Made by a program: the position numbers and the translations under genes. Below the pieces are notes generated by a model. That model was not told where the DNA came from, did not search any database, and saw nothing but the letters and a program-made list of their open reading frames with translations. From Bradyrhizobium sp. ORS 278 (GTDB taxonomy: Bacteria; Pseudomonadota; Alphaproteobacteria; Rhizobiales; Xanthobacteraceae), in the NCBI RefSeq assembly GCF_000026145.1, contig NC_009445.1:868001-932000 (forward strand): DNA of 64,000 bases, given 5' to 3'. Shown here piece after piece: positions 8,590-16,018 of the stretch (positions within the stretch are counted from its first letter, which is position 1; every line of letters starts with the position of its first letter).

Positions 8590-10646
8590 CAGGCGGCCTC
8601 GTGGAGATGTTGCTTGTCGGCATGCGCCTGCGCGAGCGCGACCAGCTGGGCGACGTCGAGGATCAGCGCCGCCGTGCCGTCACCGAGGATGGTGGCGCCG
8701 GAAAAGATCGTGACATCCGAGTGCAGCTTCGACAGCGACTTGATCACGGTCTGGTGGCTGCCGATGATCTGGTCGGCGACCAGGCCGACGCGGGTCTCGC
8801 CGGTCGAGACGATGATCGTCTTCTGATACTCGTCCGGCATGCCGTTGGCGTGCAGGATGTCGCGCAGCATCAGGTAGGGCACGAGGTCGCCGCGTATGTT
8901 GAGGAAGTTGCGGCCGCGCGCGCGCTGGTCCTCCGCGGTGAGCTCGACGCATTCCTCCACCGCCGACAGCGGAATGATGTAGCGGCCTTCGCCGACCCTG
9001 ATCATCAGCCCCTCGATGATGGCGAGCGTCAGCGGCAGCCGCAGCGTGACAGTCGTGCCTTCGCCCGGCTTCGTCGCCATGTCGATCGAGCCGCGCATGT
9101 TCTCGATAGTGCGCTTGACCACATCCATGCCGACGCCGCGGCCGGACAGCGCCGAGATCGTCTGCGCGGTCGAGAAGCCCGGGTGAAACAGGAACTGGTG
9201 AATCTCGGTGTCGGACATGTCAGCGTCCGGCGCGAGCAGACCCTGCTCCTCGGCCTTGGCGCGGATGCGCGCCGTGTTGAGGCCCGCGCCATTGTCGCGC
9301 ACGGTGACGAGCACCTGCGCGCCGGAATGAATCGCGTGCAGCTCGATGCGGCCCTTCTCCGTCTTGCCGGCGGCCTGACGGACCGCGGTCTGCTCGATGC
9401 CGTGGTCGATGGCGTTGCGGATGAGGTGCACCAAGGGATCGGCGAGGCATTCGATCATGGTCTTGTCGAGCTCGGTGTCCTCGCCCGAGGTGATCAGGTC
9501 CACCGGCTTCGACAATTCGAGCGACAGGTCATGGACGAGGCGGCGGAAGCGGCCGAACAGCGAGCCGATCGGCACCATGCGCGCGCCCATCGTGGTGTCG
9601 CGCAGGCTGCCGGCGAGCCGCTCGATCTCCTCGGCGACGATCTTGATGGACGGGTCGGAGCTGGCGGCCGCGAGCTGGCTCAGCCGCGCCTGGGCGATCA
9701 CGAGCTCGCCGACGCGGTCCATCATCTCATCGAGGCGGCGGGCCTGCACGCGAACGGTGGCGATGGCGCGATCGTCGCCGCGCTTCGGCTCCTCGCGGCG
9801 CGGGTCCGGCGCCCGATCGGCGTCCTTGTCCTTGGCCCGTGGCGGAGCCTGCTCGGTGACGGCCACAGACGGCTCGGGTGCTTTCGGTGCAGGCGGCGCC
9901 ACGGGCTCGGCGGCCACGGGCGACAGCTCCCCCCGCGTCAGCGGCGTGGCCGACAGCGTCATCTCCTCGAGGACGAACATGAAGATGTCCTCGATGACCT
10001 CGCGGCTGCATGAGCAGTGCAGCGTCACGTCCCATGTCAGGTAGCAGTCCTCCGGCTCGAGCGCGTCGAGCAGGGGCACGTCGTCGGTCAGCGCGACGGC
10101 GAAGCAGGGGCCGAGCTTGCTGAGATCGTCGAGGAAATTGAGCGGATTGGAGCCGTTTCTCAGAATGTGCGTCTCGAACGCCAGATGCAGCCGCCAGCCC
10201 GCGACGGCGTTGTCGTCGCCGGCGACTCGATCGGTTGCCGACGGCTGCAGCGGCGGCGCGTCCGTCACGGTGCTCGGCGTCACGAAGCGGCGGAGATCGT
10301 CGAGGATGCCGTCGCCAATGATGGTGTCGGTGCTGTCGGGCGAGTCGATCAGGGCGCGGATGTAGTCCTTGGCCGAGAGCGCCACGGTGATGAGCTCGCG
10401 CGTCGGCGTGATCTCGCCCTTGCGGACGCGATCGAACGCGGTCTCGAATTCATGCGTGAAGGCCGCGACCTTGTCGAAGCCGAACATCGCGCCCGATCCC
10501 TTGATGGTATGCAGGGCGCGGAACGCGCAGTCGACGAGCTCGCGATCGTCGGGCGTGTCGCAGAGGTCCAGCAGCGCGCCTTCGAGCGTCTCGAACAGCT
10601 CGGCGGCTTCCTGTCGGAACGATTCGGTCCAGTCGGGCGTGCTCAT
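8589..10646 (-). CDS. cheA: Chemotaxis histidine kinase CheA
   Basis: CheA autophosphorylates in response to receptor state and donates phosphate to receiver domains. From the chosen ATG (MSTPDWTESF) the protein is 685 residues. The P1/Hpt domain carries the phosphorylatable histidine at about residue 46 in HTIKGSGAMFGF. A roughly 90-residue spacer domain (about 150-240) is followed by a Pro-rich linker, the P3 dimerisation helices (RRLDEMMDRVGELVIAQARL), the P4 ATPase domain with N box (LIRNAIDHGIEQ), G1 (VRDNGAGL) and G2 (SGRGVGMDVV), and a C-terminal P5 CheW-like domain. A longer in-frame start at 10772 would run into the STAS gene and adds non-conserved sequence, so it was not chosen. Confidence 0.95.
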   Translation of the reverse strand: MSTPDWTESFRQEAAELFETLEGALLDLCDTPDDRELVDCAFRALHTIKGSGAMFGFDKVAAFTHEFETAFDRVRKGEITPTRELITVALSAKDYIRALIDSPDSTDTIIGDGILDDLRRFVTPSTVTDAPPLQPSATDRVAGDDNAVAGWRLHLAFETHILRNGSNPLNFLDDLSKLGPCFAVALTDDVPLLDALEPEDCYLTWDVTLHCSCSREVIEDIFMFVLEEMTLSATPLTRGELSPVAAEPVAPPAPKAPEPSVAVTEQAPPRAKDKDADRAPDPRREEPKRGDDRAIATVRVQARRLDEMMDRVGELVIAQARLSQLAAASSDPSIKIVAEEIERLAGSLRDTTMGARMVPIGSLFGRFRRLVHDLSLELSKPVDLITSGEDTELDKTMIECLADPLVHLIRNAIDHGIEQTAVRQAAGKTEKGRIELHAIHSGAQVLVTVRDNGAGLNTARIRAKAEEQGLLAPDADMSDTEIHQFLFHPGFSTAQTISALSGRGVGMDVVKRTIENMRGSIDMATKPGEGTTVTLRLPLTLAIIEGLMIRVGEGRYIIPLSAVEECVELTAEDQRARGRNFLNIRGDLVPYLMLRDILHANGMPDEYQKTIIVSTGETRVGLVADQIIGSHQTVIKSLSKLHSDVTIFSGATILGDGTAALILDVAQLVALAQAHADKQHLHEAA

Positions 10647-10716
10647 GGGCGGATCATCCGGGCGACGATCGAGATGAACGGTGCTCTGGTCCAGCCGGCT
10701 GCGCGGATCGCGGACA

Positions 10717-11040
10717 TCACACACCGTCCGTTTTGTGCGTGAAGTGACGGTCGACGGCGGCGTCGCCGGCAAAACCCGCGCGGCGAATGGCGTTGCGCAA
10801 CACCTCGGACGGGTCCGTGAGCGCGACCGCGCGTCCCTGCTCGCGTCCGGTCTTCGCCGTGGAAATCAGCAGCTGGATCGCGGTAACGTCGGCCTTGTCG
10901 ACGGACGATCCGTCGATCTCGAGCGCGGCACGCTGGACGAATGCATCGCGGACCATCTCGTGGACTTCCCGGATGGCTGCAATGCTGCAATCAGCCGGTA
11001 GTTTTACGGCCTCTTTCGACTTCGGATACTCGGACACCAT
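10717..11040 (-). CDS. STAS-domain protein heading the che operon
   Basis: A 107-residue single STAS domain, the fold of anti-sigma-factor antagonists (SpoIIAA-like): KLPADCSIAAIREVHEMVRDA, EIDGSSVDKADVTAIQLLIS, then GRAVALTDPSEVLRNAIRRAG. The residue usually phosphorylated in SpoIIAA (serine in the DxSxV-like loop) corresponds to the DGSSVDKAD region. The ATG at 11040 has GGAG 5 nt upstream; a GTG at 11043 is an alternative. As first gene of the operon, 70 nt before cheA, it may be a phosphorylation target or scaffold for this pathway. That is inference from context. Confidence 0.85.
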   Translation of the reverse strand: MVSEYPKSKEAVKLPADCSIAAIREVHEMVRDAFVQRAALEIDGSSVDKADVTAIQLLISTAKTGREQGRAVALTDPSEVLRNAIRRAGFAGDAAVDRHFTHKTDGV

Positions 11041-11241
11041 CACGTCTCCAACGGGAACGTCGTGGCGGGATCGTGCAGCACGGGAATTAGAGATTCGCTA
11101 AAACGCGCCGCAGTTTTCGGACAATCGACTAACTCAAATCCTGACAACGAACTAATGAGTACGATGACGTGCAGACGAAATCAGGCGGGCCCGAAAAAAT
11201 ACGGTGTGCCGGCGGTGGCCCCTTGCGCAACGCCGGTGAAT

Positions 11242-12219
11242 CTACGGCGAGGGGAGGTTGTCGCCGAAGGAGCCTTGCAGCAGGCGTTCGATCAGCTGCA
11301 CGAGCGCCTCTTCCCATTCCGCGGGAGAGCCGATCGTGACGCACCGCCGATAGTGCTGAGCGACGTGGTCGCCGATCCCGATCGCCGCGACCAGGATGTC
11401 GCCTTCGCGCTCTATCTCGGCGATCACGGCCCGCAGATGCTGGCTCAGATAGCCGTTGCCGTTCTCCAAGATCGTGGAATCGTCGACTGGCGCGCCGTCT
11501 GACAGGATGATGAGATATTTGCGCGGCTCGCGACGTTGTCGCAGCCGCGCTACGGCCCAGGCGACCGCCTCGCCATCGACGTTCTCCTTGAGCAGGCCCG
11601 GCCACAGCATCGGTGCACATTGCGCGGCGGTCAGCGTCTCGCCGGCGCGGCAATAGACGATGTGCAGCAGGTCGTTCAGCCGTCCCGGATAAGACGGCTG
11701 TCCGTTCTTCAGCCATTTCTCCCGGCTCCGTCCGCCCCTCCAGCGCGTGGTGGTGAAGCCGAGCACCTCCTGGGTGGCGCCGACGCGCGCCAGCAAGTCG
11801 GAGGCGACGAGGGCGGCGCGCGCAGCGTGGAGGATGGGATCTCCGCGCATCGATCCGGAATGGTCGATGAGCAACGTGACCGCGGCGTCATCCGCGCGCA
11901 TCGGCGCGGACGCTGCGCATGCGTTCGCGCGCCGCGCAGCCAGCTCCTCGTCGAGCGCGAACAAGGGAGCGGGATCGAGCGGGGGATAGCGCTCAGACAA
12001 GCGCCGCTCATCATCACCGAGCGCGGCGAAGAAGCTCTCCAGGCCGTTGGCGTCGACCTCGACGTCGAACTCCCTGGTGTAGGCCTGGTAGGGACGATGG
12101 GGATCGAGCGGCACGGGCTGGCGCACCGTGCGACGGCGCCGCGGCGGAAAACCCGGCGCGAGCACCAGCGCAATCATGGCCATCAGGAAGAGCGTCAGGG
12201 CGACGTCACGCCAGGTCAA
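11242..12219 (-). CDS. Membrane-anchored CobT-like VWA-domain protein
   Basis: The 325-residue protein starts with one membrane helix (ALTLFLMAMIALVLAPG) and a basic stretch (RRRR), then carries a von Willebrand A domain from about residue 110. The MIDAS metal-site motif is LLIDHSGSMRG. Further segments (GFTTTRWRGGRSREKWL, PGRLNDLLHIVY, GLLKENVDGEA, LIILSDGAPVDDSTI) closely follow the C-terminal VWA domain of aerobic cobaltochelatase subunit CobT. CobT's acidic N-terminal part is missing and no cobN, cobS or other cobalamin gene is nearby, so cobalt chelation is unlikely. It probably works with the MoxR ATPase upstream in the cluster, as CobT does with the AAA protein CobS (inference). Confidence 0.8.
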   Translation of the reverse strand: MTWRDVALTLFLMAMIALVLAPGFPPRRRRTVRQPVPLDPHRPYQAYTREFDVEVDANGLESFFAALGDDERRLSERYPPLDPAPLFALDEELAARRANACAASAPMRADDAAVTLLIDHSGSMRGDPILHAARAALVASDLLARVGATQEVLGFTTTRWRGGRSREKWLKNGQPSYPGRLNDLLHIVYCRAGETLTAAQCAPMLWPGLLKENVDGEAVAWAVARLRQRREPRKYLIILSDGAPVDDSTILENGNGYLSQHLRAVIAEIEREGDILVAAIGIGDHVAQHYRRCVTIGSPAEWEEALVQLIERLLQGSFGDNLPSP

Positions 12220-12266
12220 GCCGACTTCCGATCCATCTTGGCGGCACGGGCGAGGCTGGAAGCGGC

Positions 12267-13088
12267 TCAGCTGCAGCCGCCGCAGCCGCCACCGCCTCCG
12301 CCATCACCACCGCCGCCACAGCCGCCGCCGGTCGAGCCGCCGCCAAGCGTCTGCGATGTCGCCAGCACCGAGGCATAGGCGGTGCCGGAGAGCACGACGG
12401 CGCCGGACAGCGCCACGGCCATCAGCAGCTCGTGCTCGCGCGGGGCGCGGGCCGCGCGGGCGTGCACGGCTTTGTAGTCCTGGAGCGCAGCATGGCCGGC
12501 GCGCGTCCGTGTCGGCCGTTTCATCAGCACGAAGGTCAGGACGCAGGTCGCGACCAGCAGGATGAGAAGAAAGCCGACCGGGTGATGCCGCTCGGTGCCG
12601 ACCACCACCTTGACGACGCCCAGCATGAGGAGCGCGCCGATCAGGCCAAGCGCCGCCGTGCGGAAGGTGGCGAGCTGAGCCTCGCTCGGCGCGTAGCCGA
12701 GCGACTGCAGACGCTGCCTGATGCGTTCGGCGAGCGGCCCCAGCGCGGTTTGAAACTGCTGCCGCGTCATCTCGGGCTGGAGCTTGAGTGGCGGCGGACG
12801 GTCGATCAGGGCGGCGAGCGGCGCCTGGTCGGCGATGGTGATCCTGTGATTGCGCGGCGTGAAGGTCGCGGCATTCTTGGCGGCGAGACCGAGCAGGACG
12901 GCATCTCCGAGCCGCTGTTCGCCGCCGGCGAGATAGGCGAGCTCGAGCTCGCGCAGCGCACGGATCGAGGTTGCGGGCGGGCCGATCATGCGGCGTGCGA
13001 CGATGACGAGCGCGAACACGATCACGGCGCTCGCGACATAGAGTAGAAGGAATGGGCCGGCCGTCCAGTTGAACGGATTGAGCGCCAT
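12267..13088 (-). CDS. TIGR04222-type membrane protein with Gly/Cys-rich tail
   Basis: A 273-residue integral membrane protein. An N-terminal helix (LLLYVASAVIVFALVIVA) is followed by a cytoplasmic region with RALRELELAYLAGGEQRLGDA, the conserved start of TIGR04222 proteins, then two further hydrophobic stretches (LGLIGALLMLGVVKVVV; HPVGFLLILLVATCVLTFVLM) and one near residue 235. The last 24 residues are almost only Gly and Cys (ending GGGGGGCGGCS), a hallmark of this family. The ATG at 13088 has CAGGAG 6 nt upstream. The next gene upstream is a GRDP-like protein, its frequent partner. Function unknown. Confidence 0.78.
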   Translation of the reverse strand: MALNPFNWTAGPFLLLYVASAVIVFALVIVARRMIGPPATSIRALRELELAYLAGGEQRLGDAVLLGLAAKNAATFTPRNHRITIADQAPLAALIDRPPPLKLQPEMTRQQFQTALGPLAERIRQRLQSLGYAPSEAQLATFRTAALGLIGALLMLGVVKVVVGTERHHPVGFLLILLVATCVLTFVLMKRPTRTRAGHAALQDYKAVHARAARAPREHELLMAVALSGAVVLSGTAYASVLATSQTLGGGSTGGGCGGGGDGGGGGGCGGCS

Positions 13089-13090
13089 AG

Positions 13091-13669
13091 TCATCTCCTG
13101 AACAGCCGCCGCAGCCATGCGCTGGGCCGCGGCAGGATGAGCCAATGGGTGAGGTCGGTGACGTGATAGCGCGGGCCGGCGAAACGCAGATGTGTCGCCG
13201 GCCACAGATCGGGGCTCGGCGGCCCGAAGAAGCGTTCGTGCAGCGCCAGGGTCTCGGCATATTGCCGGCGGTAGGTCATCTGCGCCTCGGCGCCGCCGGG
13301 CGTCGGATCGTGATGCAGCGGGGCCTGCAGCCGTTCGCCGCACCAGATCGTCCAATAGTCGCGCGAGTAGATCAGGTGCTGGTGCCAGACCTCGTCGATA
13401 ACCTCGCTCGGCGTCACCGGCGTGGGCGAGACCATCGCCAGGAAGCAGAAGCGGCGATACGCCTCGATCGCGGCGCGGGCCTGGTCGAGGCTCCAGCAAT
13501 GATCGCGCGCCAGCCGCTGGGTGAAGTTGAACGGCGTTTCCGGCTCGAAATCATGCGCGGATATTCGGCGCCATAAATCCTGTCGCGCAGGCGTCCAGTC
13601 CGGCTCGCCGGCCTGGACATCGACCTTGAGCTGCGCGCGCTGTACCGACGGGTCTCGGAGATCGTGCAC
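13091..13669 (-). CDS. Glycine-rich-domain-protein-like (GRDP/DUF1399-type) protein
   Basis: About 192 residues from the chosen GTG (VHDLRDPSVQ). The core ARAAIEAYRRFCFLA followed by EVIDEVWHQHLIYSRDYW is the characteristic repeat of GRDP/DUF1399 proteins, whose conserved DEVWHxH segment is their signature. The C-terminal end is basic (RRLFRR). The start is uncertain: a GTG at 13783 would overlap the M48 gene, and no candidate has a clear ribosome site. It is tightly linked (2 nt) to the TIGR04222 gene. The function of this pair is not known to me. Confidence 0.65.
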   Translation of the reverse strand: MHDLRDPSVQRAQLKVDVQAGEPDWTPARQDLWRRISAHDFEPETPFNFTQRLARDHCWSLDQARAAIEAYRRFCFLAMVSPTPVTPSEVIDEVWHQHLIYSRDYWTIWCGERLQAPLHHDPTPGGAEAQMTYRRQYAETLALHERFFGPPSPDLWPATHLRFAGPRYHVTDLTHWLILPRPSAWLRRLFRR

Positions 13670-13740
13670 GGGAACACGATAGCATGGAAGCGGATCGCGT
13701 TCCAATGGCCATCCGGCAAGGCGACCTGTTATGCTGAATG

Positions 13741-14824
13741 TCAGCCTCCGAGACGCACCCTGGCCTGTGCCAATTTGCGCCACTCGGCATCGAGGCGGGC
13801 CGACAGGTTAAGCGCGGCACCGGGTGACAGCAGTCGCTCGATGGCCGGCGCCTCGATCGGATCGACCGCCGGGAGCGTGGCATAGCCGAGATTGGCGAGG
13901 CTCGCGCGCAGCGGCGGATGGGTCGAGTCCTTGTCCTCCATAGGCTCCTCCTCCATCCTCTTGGCCGCCGCGGCGGCCGGCGCATCATGGTCGCGGATGG
14001 CGACGAGATGGGTCGACATGCGCTGCAGCGGCGTGGCCGGCAGGCTGATGGCGCCGAGCAGATCGGTCTCCAAGGGCGCAAAGACAAGCTCGCGCAGCTG
14101 CGCCACGCCGCCGGCGATCAGCACGAGCGATCGCGCCATCTCGGGTGATCCCATCAGCGCCGCGGCGCGCCGGTCGGCGGCCAGCTCGTTCTGGCGCGAC
14201 AGCACGAGATACTCCCGGTTGACCCATCCAAGCACGGCGCGCAGCAGAAAAGCGGCGATCCGGCCGGTGACCGTGCGATCGGGGTTCGCGTAATGGAGAA
14301 CGTTCTCGCAGGCGCGCAGAAAGTCGAACAGGTTGCCGGCTCCGGTGATGTGACGCAGCTCGGCGTGGGCGACCTCATGGGCGATGGTGGCGCGGATGGC
14401 CCGCTCGTCGAGGATCATCAACAGCGGCAGCCCGACGGTCATCGTTGACATGCTGGCGGAGGATGCCGGCGAAGCCGCGCGCCTCGCTGATCGACGCATT
14501 GAATTCGGCGTCGAACCGCAGGGTCCGCCGCGGCTTGGCGAAGGCCGGATCGAGCTCCCGCCAGATCTGCCACAGCGCGGGCGCCATCGCTTCGTCCAGG
14601 ACGTTGCTCCGCTCGCGCCGCGCCGGCACGAACAGGATTCAGAGCGCCAGCGCGACCGCGGCCGCGATCACGCAGAACATGATCGGCGCGGTGGCCAGCA
14701 CGACCCGCGTGTCGTCGTCCAGCAGCATCAGCCAGATGAACAGCAATCCGCCGGCCAGCGCCACCACGGGCAGCACCGCGTAGCGCCCGAGCAACAGGAT
14801 GGATGTCAGAACGAGGCGCTTCAT
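13741..14824 (-). pseudogene. M48-type membrane metalloprotease, interrupted by a stop codon and a frameshift
   Basis: Read from ATG 14824, frame 1 gives a basic N-terminus and two membrane helices (VLPVVALAGGLLFIWLMLL; VVLATAPIMFCVIAAAVALAL). It then meets an in-frame TGA at 14639-14641 (CTC TGA ATC, one base from Trp TGG) and continues in the same frame as a soluble domain to RGFAGILRQHVN near 14440. There the frame shifts by one base into the protease core, with the zinc motif TIAHEVAHAEL and NELAAD. That last frame is open from 14499 to 13741. No single reading frame gives an intact membrane-anchored M48 protein. The pieces could be separately expressed, or the lesions could be sequencing errors. 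The ATG abuts the upstream VWA stop codon. Confidence 0.6.
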
Positions 14825-16018
14825 TCATAGACCCTGATCGCCGCCATCCTCAGGCCGCACCAGCTTGATGTCCTGCGCGGCGGCCCAGGACCAGATGTCC
14901 TGGCGCTTCAGCGCGGTCGCCATCAGCTCGGGAAACTGATGCGGCGTGCAGGCGAATACCGGGCAGCCGAGCGAGGCGAGGATCGCGGCGTGCCTGGCGT
15001 CATAGGCCGGACGGCCGTCGTCGTTGAGCGCCAGCAGCACGATCAGGTTGACGCCTGACGACACCAGCGCCTTGGCGCGGGCCAGCATCTGCTCGGCGAT
15101 GCCGCCCTCGATGAGGTCGCTGATCAGCACCATGTGGGTCCGGGTCGGCTCGCGCACCAGCTGCTCGCAATAGGCCAGCGCCTGGTTGATGTCGGTGCCT
15201 CCACCGAGCTGCACCGAGAACAGCACCTCGACGGGATCGGCGAGCTCCTCGGTGAGATCGATGATGTTGGTGTCGAACACCACGAGCCGCATCGCGATCG
15301 CCGGGATCGACGCGAGCACCGCGGCGAAGATCGAGGAATAGACCACGGACGTGCCCATCGAGCCCGACTGGTCGACGCAGAGAATGACCTCTTCCAGGTT
15401 GGTCTGCCGCGCGGCGCGGGCATGGCCGACCAGCGTCTCCGGCACGATCGTCCGATGCTCGGCCTGCCAGTGCCGCAGATTCTTTCCGATGGTGCGCGGC
15501 CAGTCGATGTCACCAGCGCGCGGTCGTCGCGTGCGGCGGCGGCGGTCGACCGCGCCGCGGATTGTCTCGGTGGTGCGCGCGTCGAGCTTCTCCATCAGCT
15601 CCTTCACCACCTTCGCCACCACCTCGCGCGCCGTGACCTTGGTCTTCTCCGGCATCACCGAGCGCAGCGCCATCAGGTCGGCGACGAGATGCACGTCGGC
15701 CTCCAGCGCGGCGAGAAACTCCGGCTGCAGCAGCATCTCCTTGAGGCCGAGCCGCTCGAACGCGTCTTTCTGGATCACCTGCACGACCGGCGCGGGAAAG
15801 AACTCCCGGATGTCGCCCAGCCAGCTCGCCACCCGCGGCGCCGAGCCGCCGAGACCGCCGCGGCGGCCGCCGCCGCGTTTGCCGCCGGAGCCTGCGTCAT
15901 AGAGCCCTGCGAGCGCCGCATCGAGCCTGCGGTCGCGATCCGATAGGCCGGCCTGATCGTCGCCGCCGAGCACGAGGCGCCAGCGGCGATTGCGCTCGGC
16001 ATCCGCATCACGGCTCAT
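14825..16018 (-). CDS. VWA-domain protein (CoxE/MoxR-partner type)
   Basis: A 397-residue soluble protein. A Gly/Arg-rich segment (GGKRGGGRRGGLGG) lies near residue 50, an alpha-helical middle region spans about 60-220, and a C-terminal VWA domain carries the MIDAS motif LCVDQSGSMGTS near residue 216 and VLISDLIEGG. VWA proteins of this type are encoded beside MoxR AAA ATPases and are thought to act as metal-dependent adaptors that bring substrates to them. The start codon overlaps the DUF5682 stop (ATGA), so the two are translationally coupled. Confidence 0.85.
   Translation of the reverse strand: MSRDADAERNRRWRLVLGGDDQAGLSDRDRRLDAALAGLYDAGSGGKRGGGRRGGLGGSAPRVASWLGDIREFFPAPVVQVIQKDAFERLGLKEMLLQPEFLAALEADVHLVADLMALRSVMPEKTKVTAREVVAKVVKELMEKLDARTTETIRGAVDRRRRTRRPRAGDIDWPRTIGKNLRHWQAEHRTIVPETLVGHARAARQTNLEEVILCVDQSGSMGTSVVYSSIFAAVLASIPAIAMRLVVFDTNIIDLTEELADPVEVLFSVQLGGGTDINQALAYCEQLVREPTRTHMVLISDLIEGGIAEQMLARAKALVSSGVNLIVLLALNDDGRPAYDARHAAILASLGCPVFACTPHQFPELMATALKRQDIWSWAAAQDIKLVRPEDGGDQGL

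Noticed and set aside
11242..12219. True cobaltochelatase subunit CobT
   Set aside because: Membrane anchor in place of the CobT N-terminal domain and no cobN or cobS nearby, so only the VWA domain is CobT-like.
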